Assembly: GCA_051870875.1 (NCBI GenBank)
Contig: JBJECG010000011.1
Coordinates: 1 to 56,650, forward strand
Direction: 5' to 3'
Length of the DNA stretch: 56,650 nucleotides
From: Aphodosoma sp051870875
GTDB lineage: Bacteria > Bacteroidota > Bacteroidia > Bacteroidales > Paludibacteraceae
The translations under genes were made by a program, and so were the position numbers. The notes beneath the pieces were generated by a model. That model was not told the origin of the DNA. It ran no database searches and saw nothing but the letters and a program-made list of their open reading frames with translations. Positions 44,401 to 52,358 of the stretch are shown here, one piece after another (positions within the stretch are counted from its first letter, which is position 1; every line of letters begins with the position of its first letter).

Positions 44401-45937
44401 CGCCGTCAGTAGAAAATTCACCCACCTGGTAAGTCTTTCCATTGTATGTAAACTCAAACGCCACGGCAAGCACCTCATCGGTATTGAGTGTCTGACGCAG
44501 GGAGATAAAACCGAGCTGCGTATTGAGTGTATATTCAGACGGTTCAAGACGGCGGGCACTCTCTATCTTCTCATAGTCCTCACCTCCGACAATACCGTAA
44601 GGGGCGTACATCCCGGCCAGCACTGCATTGCACTGCTGGATGTCACGTACTCCGGCTATATTCTTCACCTCGTCATAAAGCGAATTGGAGCTGTTGTCGG
44701 GAAACGCCACGGCATTTGGAATCCAATGCGGATTGTCGATGGAGTCGTGTTCCGCCAGATCCATAAATGCGATGATGTTGCGGGCCTGGTCGAAATTGCC
44801 GCGTTTGTTTGTCACCCACACCTCGCAGCGGGTGACGGTCACGCCTGACGTGACATACGGAAGTTTCGACATGTTCTGGTCAAAAGTGTTGCGGAAATAG
44901 TGCGAGAGGAAATAGTGGCGGTTTTCATCATAGTTGTCTGCCGACACCTCAAAGTCCAAAAGCTGGGAGCCGCCTTTCGAACTTACGTTCTGTGTCTCGG
45001 ACTGCTGCTGCGACACTACACCGGTGATGCTCAGCTTGCCGAACTGCAATTCGGTTTTCAAACCGAAGAGGGCCGAACTCCCCTTGATAAGTGAAGAATT
45101 CAGAGGCAGACTCACGTTACCCAAGTCAATGCTTTTGATGATCTCGTCTTCCTGCCCTTTGTAGTTGAGTTTCAAGAGCTGCTGGTCGAAGTCAAACGAA
45201 GCCTCGGTATTGTAGTTCATCGTAAAACCTATCTTGTCTCCTACAGTGGCATTGACACTCAACTGTATGTTTTCGTCGAAGTCCGGAGTGACAGTGTTGC
45301 GCAGACGTTCGGCCAAAGAATAGTTCTTGATATTGTTATGGATAATGCCAAACGACAGTTCGGCCGATCCCTGGGTCTTTATCTGCACGCCGCCTGGACC
45401 GAAAAGCTTCTCTGCCGGACCAAGCGAAAACTTCATGTCCGCAAGATTGAACTTGTCCTCGTAATTCTCCTGGGCTTCCGCGTTTTTCCGACGCCAATAA
45501 TTGCCCATCTCCTTGCGCAACGACTGCTGCTTGTATTCATCGGGGGTAAGGGAAAAAGGAGTGGCAATCTCGGTGTCGCCGATGCGTGAACGTACCACAT
45601 AACATCCGGTACGGGTATCGTATTCAACTGAAGTGTTGATATTTGACGGTTCTTTGAGGTCAATCGGCATCCGTTGCCCATACTCTTCAGGATCAGTGAC
45701 ACCGGTTTTTCTTACGGCATGCACACCGGGCGGGGGGGCTACCGAGTCCGACTTGTTGTCTGTGGAATCCTCCACGTCACCGGAAGACGATGCCGGCTGA
45801 GCCGAATATGCCATACCGTCAATCTGTCCAGAAAGCGAATGCCCGTTGGCTGCAAACAAAGCCGACACGCCGTCAGACAAGCCCACGACCAAGCCTGCAC
45901 AGAAAAGAAAGACAACAAATTTGTGGAAATAATTCAT
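38444..45937 (-). CDS. sprA: T9SS outer-membrane translocon protein SprA (Sov)
   Basis: A 2497-residue protein, the expected size of SprA, the giant 36-strand barrel through which T9SS cargo leaves the outer membrane. Signal peptide at about 1-29. SprA features run throughout: the N-terminal KFSLGPAEKLFGPGGVQIKT and GSAELSFGI segments, long Tyr/Asn-rich barrel repeats, and the final strands ending VAVKFMLTR. It lies 36 bases after ruvA on the same strand; the ruvA-sprA order is widely kept in Bacteroidota. It would export the sorting-domain proteins of the C25 array. No internal stop or frameshift. Confidence 0.96.
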   Translation of the reverse strand: MNYFHKFVVFLFCAGLVVGLSDGVSALFAANGHSLSGQIDGMAYSAQPASSSGDVEDSTDNKSDSVAPPPGVHAVRKTGVTDPEEYGQRMPIDLKEPSNINTSVEYDTRTGCYVVRSRIGDTEIATPFSLTPDEYKQQSLRKEMGNYWRRKNAEAQENYEDKFNLADMKFSLGPAEKLFGPGGVQIKTQGSAELSFGIIHNNIKNYSLAERLRNTVTPDFDENIQLSVNATVGDKIGFTMNYNTEASFDFDQQLLKLNYKGQEDEIIKSIDLGNVSLPLNSSLIKGSSALFGLKTELQFGKLSITGVVSQQQSETQNVSSKGGSQLLDFEVSADNYDENRHYFLSHYFRNTFDQNMSKLPYVTSGVTVTRCEVWVTNKRGNFDQARNIIAFMDLAEHDSIDNPHWIPNAVAFPDNSSNSLYDEVKNIAGVRDIQQCNAVLAGMYAPYGIVGGEDYEKIESARRLEPSEYTLNTQLGFISLRQTLNTDEVLAVAFEFTYNGKTYQVGEFSTDGVSSPQSLIVKLLKGSATSPETKLWDLMMKNIYYLGGNQVRQEKFKLNIQFKNDSGGVYVNYIPEGAIRNQLLLKVMNLDRLDSRNEPNPDGQFDYVENLTIYSSSGRVIFPVVEPFGSHLRKMIADDAVADKYCFDELYRLTKVAAQENSEKNKFRIAGEYQASSGSVIRLNAMNVPRGSVVVTCGGQTLTENVDYTVDYTMGTVTILNQSILASGNNIDVQLENQSMFNMQRKTLVGAHAEYAFTKDLSLGATIMHLSEMPLITKTQMGAEPIANTLWGVNLAYRTDAPWLTKGIDALPLINATAPSAIVFNAEFAHMIPGHRKVENNPGYAYLDDFESTEMGIDLKYPYYWHLASTPYDAAADALFPEAAKTNDIEYGKRRALFNWYTIDNSVFNRDSRETPNHLRTNKDLLSNHFTREIIEQEIFPNREAILGQSSSLSVLNVSYYPSERGPYNLDLNVDPSTGYLLNPQTRWGGMMRKIETSDFENANIEYLEFWLMDPFVYDTLSVHKGGDLYINLGDVSEDILKDGKKFFENGMPVDGSVTATDSTVWGRVPRIQSTVLAFDGDLASRQYQDVGYNGLRTEDEFRFGAYRDYVGQLRTILLPSVIEAMEADLFSPLNDPAGDNYHHYRGSDYDAEELSILERYKRYNGSEGNSPASDLSAENYSTSATTVPNAEDINQDNTLNEYEKYYQYRISLRHEDMEVGRNNIVDRIESEVTLANGQTGRVAWYQFKVPVRSYDKCVGSIRDFKSIRFMRMFMTGFEQETHLRFATLELVRGEWRGYNKPLYDISNPPASDATIDVTSVNIEENDKKEPVNYLLPPGVTRQTDPSQPQLTQQNEQAMLLKVLGLAPGDARAVYKNITYDMRMYRRLQMFVHAEQIIDDDSNLKDYETTVFIRIGSDHTMNYYEYEIPLKLTPAGHYTSAQRHEVWPEENMFDFSLRLLTEVKTNRNRRIRQSGASMSVPYSEYDPENQQHKITVVGNPNLGDVRTLMIGVRNQAHEAKNVEAWVNELRLTDYDEDGGWAALANLAVNLSDAGSVSLSGRYESAGFGGIEQSLQERRLDDFYQFNVSAQFDFGRFFPEKAAVRIPLYYSYGIENSTPKYNPLDEDILLSDALEALDTKQQRDSLRSLSVDRNITESFNITNMKVDVRSKQPKIWDPANFSVSYAYTKLQDLNPETARNFNKTYNGQFAYNFSASPRAWQPFKDNKKLDKIKILKDFGLNYEPSLIGLNITVNRNYAETQLRDLTGAMYVDYNDPFNSLLSFSKDFTWSRTFDFKYDLTKNLKFSLHTATNSRFDETRFTPVNREFFPDEYEAWRDTVRRSMAAGGKPIDYQQIFTASWDIPVNKIPGLDFITAKAQYNATYTWNTGVVYDGESTMGNTVSNLAMWQGDANMNFETLYNKSKYLKKVNQKYKGTKSNRQQRKFTPRTFEQTVTLSDTAAVRVTHRLGSEKLVVAFADPNGQPMKVKYKIIDRNTIALTSRVNMKNVKVNIETRDPNFESPAQKVGDFAVRVLMLVRRLSVSYKQTSAFNLPGFVAGGKFFGQTVSDKMLSPGLDFSFGVPDKSYIDVAMERGWLITNDSIINPATYNTSTDFDGKLSLEPVPGLKIDLNSKHVTTNQQTMQYMFEGMPTTYNGTFRMTYCILGTAFWSHGNVENNYHSRAFDKFLENRQVVADRLMQRYNGTHYPTNGFVAGSDLAGALFSAGNGGYSLSSADVLIPAFLAAYSNTDINRQSDNIFPGLLAMLPNWRVAYDGLGKIKGVDKWFKSITINHAYQCTYNVGSYSSFSNYAQNDDGLGFVRDVTTGNPIPSSPYDIASVSITENLSPLVGVDVAMKNSLTAKLEFKKQRVLTLNMSSNQLLEATNNEWVVGVGYVLKDFDIIMKVKGNKTKKVKNDLTLRLDFAFKDISTLLRRLDSADDTQATSGNKTLTIKFAADYVFSSKLNFRLFCDHQTNTPYISTSYPVSTTNVGVAVKFMLTR

Positions 45938-45973
45938 CTCGTCCGCCCGTTTGTTTCAGCTTCCCATAGACAT

Positions 45974-46561
45974 TCAAAACATAGACAAAGCCCGTTTGAT
46001 CATGCCGGCAACCTCCATAGAGGCATCTTCTTTGAGCAGTTTTTCGATGACCTTTGCCGAAGCCTGCTGCTGGAAACCCAATGCTACAAGCGCAGCTACA
46101 GCCTCTTCCGCTTTTTCGCTGCGCCGGTTCATAACGGCAATGTCCAAGTCAGATGCCCCAATCTTGCCCATCTTGTCCTTGAGATCGACAATGATACGCT
46201 GGGCCGATTTCAAGCCGATTCCCTTCACTGCCTTGATAGCATTGACATTACCCACGGCAATGGCTTCCTGGAGTTCCGCAGTGGAAAGTTTCGACAGAAT
46301 CATACGCGCCGTACCTGCACCAACGCCGCTGACCGAAATAAGGAGCAGAAACGCCTCACGCTCATCCTTCGTACTGAAACCGTACAACTGATACGCATCT
46401 TCACGTATATTCTCATACGCATAAAGACGCACCACGCTCTTCTGCTGCAGATCCTGATATGTAGCAAGTGAAATATTAAGCAAATACCCGATACCGTTGG
46501 TTTCCAGTACACAGTATGTCGGAGTAAGGTCGGCGACTTCGCCTTTTATATATTCAATCAT
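45974..46561 (-). CDS. ruvA: Holliday junction DNA helicase subunit RuvA
   Basis: A 195-residue protein that binds four-way junctions as a tetramer and loads the RuvB motor. N-terminal OB domain MIEYIKGEVADLTPTYCVLE; helix-hairpin-helix pairs at LISVSGVGAGTARMILS and AVKGIGLKSAQRIIVDL; C-terminal domain III (EEAVAALVALGF) that contacts RuvB. Upstream of sprA and likely co-transcribed. Confidence 0.96.
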   Translation of the reverse strand: MIEYIKGEVADLTPTYCVLETNGIGYLLNISLATYQDLQQKSVVRLYAYENIREDAYQLYGFSTKDEREAFLLLISVSGVGAGTARMILSKLSTAELQEAIAVGNVNAIKAVKGIGLKSAQRIIVDLKDKMGKIGASDLDIAVMNRRSEKAEEAVAALVALGFQQQASAKVIEKLLKEDASMEVAGMIKRALSMF

Positions 46562-46649
46562 TATATGCGCTTTTGGGTGACCTGCCTGACAATCTGTTGA
46601 ATTCCAACCAATAAAAATCCGACAAACACACGTTTAACGAAACAAAAAA

Positions 46650-46688
46650 CGTAGCATCATCATGCTACGCTTGATTAACGCAAAAATA
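46650..46688 (-). promoter_or_regulatory. Leader hairpin with T-run and -7-like box upstream of ruvA
   Basis: Minus strand TATTTTTG (46688-46681) fits TAnnTTTG. Just downstream cgtagcat (46669-46662) pairs with 46657-46650 and is followed by T6, the form of an intrinsic terminator. It may end upstream transcripts, or act as a 5' stem or attenuator for ruvA-sprA. Confidence 0.4.
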
Positions 46689-46699
46689 CGAAAAATATT

Positions 46700-47260
46700 T
46701 CACACCGGCAATATAAATATTCAAGAAACCGCAGACTCCAAGGCTGAAACAACTGCCAGCCCCATGACTTCAGCCCAGAAATGAAAGACAACGGAACAAC
46801 CGATATCTCTTCTTAGCGGGACAACCTATACCTTCAACAACTTTTTCTGAAGCAATGTTATCGGAAATAACTGAAAACCAAATATATAAAAAAACGGACA
46901 ATCAGTCGGCCGGTGCTACAAACCAACTGAAATTGGCGGCACACAATGGCAGACGATGTGCTACGGATGTTCCGCGGACACTGACGGTGTCTGAAAAATT
47001 GCAGCGTATATTTTCCCATCATGGCATCAAAAAAAAACGGCAGGAGTCATCTCTGACATACAAAATAAGTTTGCAACGAGTCAGACATTGATATGCAAAC
47101 CTGTGCCACAAACTGCCGGATACAACACGGAGTATTAAAGCCATTCGGAGGATAACGATTTGGCAACCGTTCTGCTTCATAAATCCGCTGTCATTTGCGT
47201 CACACCATTTGTTCGCCTGTCCACATTTGCTCCGCAGACACCTTATTTTGCCCCTTTTGA
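46700..47260. other. Intergenic region without a convincing gene
   Basis: Frames here have no recognisable features. AT-rich, with no strong repeat. Confidence 0.5.
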
Positions 47261-47292
47261 TTTGTCTTTTCCTGAAATATTCAGTAACTTTG
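47261..47292 (+). promoter_or_regulatory. Promoter of the small acidic protein gene
   Basis: TTTG (47261-47264), 20 nt, TAACTTTG (47285-47292): both boxes perfect. Leader to the ATG at 47445 of about 145 nt. Confidence 0.7.
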
Positions 47293-47444
47293 CCATTGTA
47301 AAAAATAGTGATTGCCATTTATGATACTTTGCAATGGAGCACTATAAAATCACAACAATTTTCACCGCCACCCAATTTACAAGCTACCATAATCCGCAGA
47401 ACTCCCGTTGATTTTAATAGTCACTCACATAAAACCAACCAAGA

Positions 47445-47696
47445 ATGAAATTCTGGCATTATATAGGAGAATTCCTCCTGTTCCGCTGGTTGTTCGGAAC
47501 ACACGAAAGCGATAATACCCAACATGATGTACCGTCTTCTGCCAACCGCCTGTATGGCGAAGACATCATTGACGACTGCATGTTGAATCATTATGACAAC
47601 AGACCGGAAGACGATTACTATGATGGAGATTATGAATCTTACAACAACTTTTTGGAAGATGAAGATGATTACGACTTATTGGATGATTTCTTTTAG
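47445..47696 (+). CDS. Small acidic hypothetical protein
   Basis: An 83-residue protein. The N-terminus MKFWHYIGEFLLFRWLFG is aromatic-hydrophobic and could insert in or lie on a membrane; the rest is very acidic and Tyr/Asp-rich (NRPEDDYYDGDYESYNNFLE, then DEDDYDLLDDFF). The perfect promoter upstream supports expression. Not recognised; low-complexity acidic tails often bind basic proteins or cations, but no role can be assigned. Confidence 0.6.
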   Translation: MKFWHYIGEFLLFRWLFGTHESDNTQHDVPSSANRLYGEDIIDDCMLNHYDNRPEDDYYDGDYESYNNFLEDEDDYDLLDDFF

Positions 47697-47961
47697 TGCT
47701 TTCCGGTAAAATCTCGACTTGGGTATTAAGAATGGTTTTTCAACGGCGATGACCTGCGGCAGGAATTTTCTTGTTTATTTGGCCCGATGCAAAATACATT
47801 TGCCTTTACAAGTCCAACAACCCTGGAACCACAAGCCGGAAACCTGCAAGCTCGCGTTACAACGTCATTGCAATATGCGAATACCCTGTCGACTATTCTT
47901 TCAAGACTTTTGCCAAACGAAACTGAGAACGCAAACCGATGCAAACGTATGGCATCAAAGA
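47697..47961. other. Spacer between convergent genes
   Basis: A plus-strand frame (47787-48020, MQNTFAFTSPTTLEPQAGNL onward) looks fairly protein-like but overlaps the radical SAM gene's end and has no promoter or family; treated as doubtful. No clear terminator. Confidence 0.4.
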
Positions 47962-49779
47962 TTATTTTGTATGGTGTCTGTTGTGGCGATGCATGTCATC
48001 GGTATGAAACCATTGCTTGACCGGGATGTCGAAACCGGCACCGCGCATATAGTTGTATGTGGCAAGGTTGAGCCCATCGGTGTAGAGGCTCCAGTCTATT
48101 GCTGGTTTGGCAGTAAACGGTATTTCGTTGTTGGCAAAAGCGTTGGGGCTGTCGGCACCGGGCTTTGCTCCAACCGATTGCGGGTCGATACCCGAACGGC
48201 TGTGACATGTCATGGCATAACGGTGCCAAAATGCGCTATGTATCAACCCTTCGGCAAATAAATTGCGCACAGTGTCGAGTGATTCGTACAGTTCCGCCAC
48301 CGTCTGAGTCGGGAAACCGTACATGAGATAAGCATGTACCATGATACCGACATCGGCCAGATTGCGCATACATTCGGCTGCACTGTCGATAGTCACACCC
48401 TTGTTTATCAGCTTCAAGACCCTCGGTGATGCCACTTCCAGCCCTCCGGATACGGCTATACAGCCCGACCGCGCGAGGAGGAAACAGAGTTCGGGCGTAA
48501 ACTGGCGGTCAAAACGGACATTGGTCCAATACGTCACCACCAGCTTCCGTCTGATGATCTCCTCTGCCACTGCGCGAAGCACTGCCGGAGGAGCGGCTTC
48601 GTCGACAAAATGGAATCCGGAACGACCGGTTTCGGCAATCATGGCCTCCATACGGTCAACTATCACAGAAGCACGTGCCGTCTGAAACCGTCCGATATAG
48701 TCAAGCGTAGTATCGCAAAACGTACATTTCGCCCAGTAACAGCCGTGCGCCAGCATCATCTTGTTCCACCGCCCGCTACTCCACAGGCGGTGCATGGGAT
48801 TGGTGGTATCGACAAAATCGAAATAGAGATTCATAGGAAGGTCTGCTGTCGTAGGAGCAGGGATACAGGCAAACTGCTCATTTACAGCATTTGTCATCCG
48901 TTCATAAACTACCCTACCGCCGACAAGATGAGCCGTGCGCAACAACTCTCCACCCTGCACTATCCGCAGCAGCGGCAATTCTCCATCGTCAAATGTAAGG
49001 TAGTCTATGTAATCAAACAAACCCGTATCTGTCATTGTCCTCAACTCGGTGTTTACATAACCGCCACCCATCACGATCTTTGTATCCGGATAGCTGCACC
49101 TGATATGACGGGCACAGATCAGTGCTCCGATAAGATTGCCTGGAAATGGTACCGAGAGACCGATGATATCAGGTTTTGTACGCCGGATGTGTTGCTCCAC
49201 CAATTGTATCATTTGTCTGGTGACAAGCGTTTCAGGGCGGTTGAGTTCCTGCCGGACAATGTCAAAATCAGCCAGATATGTGCATATCTTCTCACCGTAG
49301 CGGATAAATTCGAAGCGGTTGTCGACGGCAAAACGGATCACATCGCAAATGTTTTTCAGAAACAGGCTGCAGAGGTATTCGGCGCGGTCAGCCGTGCCGG
49401 AAGTGCCGTAAGCCCATTCGAGTTCCTCCTCATCGGGCAGACGGTACATATCCTGCCAGAATCTGACATTGGCAAACATCGGGGCAAGTTCGGGTGCGGT
49501 GCCACGCAGAAAACGTATTACAGCATCAACGTTTGTTTCATACAATGATCTGTTGGAGAGTATGACACGCAACGTTTTGGTCAAATGCGGCAATGCTCCG
49601 GCCATATCAAACACCTGCGACAGCGTCTGCCGCGTAAACAGACTGGCAATCAGTTCCACACCCAAATCAGCCTGCGACGTTTCAACGCCATTCCGACGCA
49701 GATATGCCGTAAGATGAGTTATAGACGGGTAAGGCGTATTGAGTTGGGTCAACGGAGGAAGGACCAGAAGTACAGACAT
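47962..49779 (-). CDS. Cobalamin-binding-domain radical SAM protein
   Basis: A 605-residue protein. The ATG at 49779 (MSVLLVLPPLTQLNTPYPSI) is chosen; the frame upstream to 50007 overlaps murI. The N-terminal third is a B12-binding-like domain (PDIIGLSVPFPGNLIGALIC, KIVMGGGYVN). The radical SAM cluster is in LAHGCYWAKCTFCD: Cys spacing is C-x4-C-x2-C instead of the common C-x3-C-x2-C. Later GGLEVASPRVLKLINKGVT and AYLMYGFPTQT are typical of the class. Substrate unknown (methyl transfer or related chemistry in peptide, lipid or cofactor). It starts 31 bases after murI and may be the last gene of the envelope operon. Confidence 0.85.
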   Translation of the reverse strand: MSVLLVLPPLTQLNTPYPSITHLTAYLRRNGVETSQADLGVELIASLFTRQTLSQVFDMAGALPHLTKTLRVILSNRSLYETNVDAVIRFLRGTAPELAPMFANVRFWQDMYRLPDEEELEWAYGTSGTADRAEYLCSLFLKNICDVIRFAVDNRFEFIRYGEKICTYLADFDIVRQELNRPETLVTRQMIQLVEQHIRRTKPDIIGLSVPFPGNLIGALICARHIRCSYPDTKIVMGGGYVNTELRTMTDTGLFDYIDYLTFDDGELPLLRIVQGGELLRTAHLVGGRVVYERMTNAVNEQFACIPAPTTADLPMNLYFDFVDTTNPMHRLWSSGRWNKMMLAHGCYWAKCTFCDTTLDYIGRFQTARASVIVDRMEAMIAETGRSGFHFVDEAAPPAVLRAVAEEIIRRKLVVTYWTNVRFDRQFTPELCFLLARSGCIAVSGGLEVASPRVLKLINKGVTIDSAAECMRNLADVGIMVHAYLMYGFPTQTVAELYESLDTVRNLFAEGLIHSAFWHRYAMTCHSRSGIDPQSVGAKPGADSPNAFANNEIPFTAKPAIDWSLYTDGLNLATYNYMRGAGFDIPVKQWFHTDDMHRHNRHHTK

Positions 49780-49810
49780 GGGAACCAAGTTATATCCGAC
49801 AGCCATCATG

Positions 49811-50626
49811 TCAGATAATGACATGACGGGCTTCGACGGGAGTGTTGAGGAATAGCGATGCCGACTGAGAGAATTTCTCCTCGGATTCTGTGGTGAGGAA
49901 GCGGACTGAAGAGTGCTTCGAGCAAAGAGACTCGAACTCGGGATGACGGCAGAGATAGTCGGCAAGCGAACGGGCCACGATATCGCCTTGTGTAAGGATG
50001 GAAACATGCGGCGGGGAGTGCCGGCGTACTGAGTCCACCAACAGCGGATAGTGAGTACACCCGAGTATAAGCGTATCTATGTCGGGGACACGGGTATAGA
50101 GTTGCGACAGATATTTTCCGACAAAGAAATCGGCACCGGGTGTGCGGTGTTCGCCAGCCTCGATAAGCGGCACCCACATAGGGCAAGCCTGTCCGTAAAT
50201 CGTAATGTCAGGAAAGAGTTTCGCCACTTCAAGCGGATAGGAACAGCTGCGTATAGTTCCTTCGGTAGCAACCAAACCGACGTGGCGCGAACGGGTAATG
50301 GCACCTATGGCTTCGACTGTGGGGCGTATGACACCAAGCACACGACGCCCAGGATAAAGACACGGCAAGTCGTTTTGCTGAATGGAACGGAGAGCTTTGG
50401 CCGATGCCGTATTGCAAGCCAGAATGACCAACTGGCAGTCTTCTTTTTCAAACAGATAGCGGACACACTCCAATGTGTACTGATACACCACCTCGAATGA
50501 ACGGGTACCGTATGGAGTGCGAGCATTGTCGCCAAGATATACATAATCGTACTCCGGCAGCACTGTACGTATACTATCCAGAATAGTCAGCCCCCCATAG
50601 CCAGAATCAAACACCCCGATATTCAT
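49811..50626 (-). CDS. murI: Glutamate racemase
   Basis: A 271-residue enzyme making D-glutamate for peptidoglycan. Start at 50626 (MNIGVFDSGYGGLTIL). The two catalytic Cys are Cys71 (ILACNTASA) and Cys190 (LILGCTHYPLL), and Asp7/Ser8 sit in FDSGYGG. It follows the skp genes by 45 bases, a common order in Bacteroidota. Confidence 0.95.
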   Translation of the reverse strand: MNIGVFDSGYGGLTILDSIRTVLPEYDYVYLGDNARTPYGTRSFEVVYQYTLECVRYLFEKEDCQLVILACNTASAKALRSIQQNDLPCLYPGRRVLGVIRPTVEAIGAITRSRHVGLVATEGTIRSCSYPLEVAKLFPDITIYGQACPMWVPLIEAGEHRTPGADFFVGKYLSQLYTRVPDIDTLILGCTHYPLLVDSVRRHSPPHVSILTQGDIVARSLADYLCRHPEFESLCSKHSSVRFLTTESEEKFSQSASLFLNTPVEARHVII

Positions 50627-50671
50627 AAACCAACATGTTTCAGTATGCAAACTACCAACCGGTCACAGCCC

Positions 50672-51181
50672 CTACCGCGCGAACTGAAGGCTCACAGCCT
50701 CTGTAATGTCAACACAATCATCGGAAACATAGAGCGGCGTAGCGTGGTCAAATACAATAGCCAGCCCCATATTGCGTGCCACTGCGGCTATGGCAGCATC
50801 TACAGCCTCGACAATAGGAGTTGTGAGCTGAATGCGTTTTGTATCCAGGTCTTCAAGATAACGACGTTTATACAAATCGATAGTAGCCTCCAGCTCAGTG
50901 ATCTCAGTCTGGCGGGCCAGTTTCATCGCTTCCGACATTTCGTTTTTTTTCTCAAGATAGACACGGACCCGGTCATTGTAACTGTCAGTCATAGACCGGA
51001 ACTCCTGTTCGTACTCCGCCTGCAGCTCCTGCAATTCCGCCTCCACCGCCTGCATCTCGGGCATTGTCTGCACAAATGTCTTTTTGTCGATATACCCGAT
51101 ACGCACCACAGCAGCCGAATCCTGAGCGGAAGCGGTTATGGCAACAATGCCCAGCAATAACAGAACAAACCTGCGCATCAT
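50672..51181 (-). CDS. OmpH/Skp family periplasmic chaperone (third copy)
   Basis: A 169-residue protein with signal peptide (RRFVLLLLGIVAITASAQ). After a short beta segment (VVRIGYIDKKTFVQTMPEMQ) come two long alpha-helical, Glu/Gln-rich arms (QAVEAELQELQAEYEQEFRS), then VFDHATPLYVSDDCVDITEA. Skp holds unfolded outer-membrane proteins on their way to BamA. Most divergent of the three copies. Confidence 0.88.
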   Translation of the reverse strand: MMRRFVLLLLGIVAITASAQDSAAVVRIGYIDKKTFVQTMPEMQAVEAELQELQAEYEQEFRSMTDSYNDRVRVYLEKKNEMSEAMKLARQTEITELEATIDLYKRRYLEDLDTKRIQLTTPIVEAVDAAIAAVARNMGLAIVFDHATPLYVSDDCVDITEAVSLQFAR

Positions 51182-51188
51182 TACAGAC

Positions 51189-51698
51189 CTAAAGAATGCC
51201 GAGTTCCTTTTTCACGGCAGGAGTTATATCAACAGCCTTATCGCTTTTGTAAATGACAGCTCCTGAAGCCATATCGTAAACGAACATAAGGTTCTGGCGT
51301 TTGCCAATTGCTTCAATGGCATTGCGGAGTTTGGTCTGCAGAGGTTCGATGAGTTTGGCCTGATAAGCCTGCGCCTCCTGATAAAGAGTTTGCTGTGCGG
51401 TCTGGAAACGCTCATACAATCCCTGGAGCTCCTCTTCCTGCACACGGCGGATAGCATCGGTCATGGCAGCCTTTTCCTGTTCGTAACGGGCAGCCTTATC
51501 CTGAATCTCCTTCTGCATATCCTGCAGATATTTGGTGTTCTTTTCGGTAAATTCGGCCATCTGTTTTTCCACTCCGTCCACTTCAGGCATAAGCATAAGC
51601 ACTTCCTGAGAATTGATGTAACCGAGTTTGATCTCTTGAGCCATAGCCAAGACAGGGAACAACGCAATAACAGCTGCGATAACAATACGTTTGATCAT
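51189..51698 (-). CDS. OmpH/Skp family periplasmic chaperone (second copy)
   Basis: A 169-residue protein starting MIKRIVIAAVIALFPVLAMA (signal peptide), then EIKLGYINSQEVLMLMPEVD and helical arms, ending VDITPAVKKELGIL. The ATG at 51698 is preferred over 51725 since it gives the signal peptide. It has the typical Bacteroidota OmpH layout, between two paralogues (7 and 68 bases away). Confidence 0.9.
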   Translation of the reverse strand: MIKRIVIAAVIALFPVLAMAQEIKLGYINSQEVLMLMPEVDGVEKQMAEFTEKNTKYLQDMQKEIQDKAARYEQEKAAMTDAIRRVQEEELQGLYERFQTAQQTLYQEAQAYQAKLIEPLQTKLRNAIEAIGKRQNLMFVYDMASGAVIYKSDKAVDITPAVKKELGIL

Positions 51699-51766
51699 AA
51701 CGATAAGTTTAATGAAAATATACAATTAAAATTTTTGACTCGTCGGACAGCACGAAAGCATTCAAC

Positions 51767-52291
51767 TTATTTTGCGGCAGCGGTATAACCGAGCTTCTCG
51801 AGCAGCTGGTCGCTGACATCAATTTTAGGGGCGGCATATACGACGCTCATGGCCGATGACTTGTCGATGACCAACTGATATCCGTTCTGTTCGCAAAGTT
51901 CTTTCAAAGCATTGTAAACCTCATCCTGAATAGGTTTGACAAGAGCTTCCCTTTTCTTGAAGAGTTCGCCATCGGCAGCAAAATATTTTCGTTTCAAGCC
52001 ATCGGCCTCCTTTTCGCGGGCGATTATCTCCTCTTCACGTTTCACTTTCATTTCATCTGACAGGAAAACCAGTTCGGTCTGATAGTTTTTGTACATTGTC
52101 TGCACTTCGAGCAGTACCGCTTCAATCTCCTTCTGCCACTTTTTAGAAATCTGGTCAAGCTGCTCATTGGCAGTTTCGTACGCAGGTATGGCATTCATAA
52201 CGTAATCCATGTCGACCATAGCGAATTTCTGGGCACCGGCAGATATTGCCACCAACAGGGCAACAACTGTTGAAAAGACCATTTTCTTCAT
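51767..52291 (-). CDS. OmpH/Skp family periplasmic chaperone (first copy, after bamA)
   Basis: A 174-residue protein starting MKKMVFSTVVALLVAISAGA (signal peptide), then QKFAMVDMDYVMNAIPAYET, helical arms with EREKEADGLKRKY-like charge, and SDQLLEKLGYTAAAK at the end. The ATG at 52489 overlaps bamA and is rejected. 67 bases after bamA. Confidence 0.9.
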   Translation of the reverse strand: MKKMVFSTVVALLVAISAGAQKFAMVDMDYVMNAIPAYETANEQLDQISKKWQKEIEAVLLEVQTMYKNYQTELVFLSDEMKVKREEEIIAREKEADGLKRKYFAADGELFKKREALVKPIQDEVYNALKELCEQNGYQLVIDKSSAMSVVYAAPKIDVSDQLLEKLGYTAAAK

Positions 52292-52358
52292 AATTTTATG
52301 TGTTTTAATGGTTAATACTGATTTTTTGACCTCTATACATTCGAAAGGTTTAATACTG

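Noticed and set aside
47787..48020. 77-codon plus-strand frame beginning MQNTFAFTSP
   Set aside because: It has a fair amino-acid composition but overlaps the radical SAM gene's end and lacks promoter or homology I know; left as doubtful.
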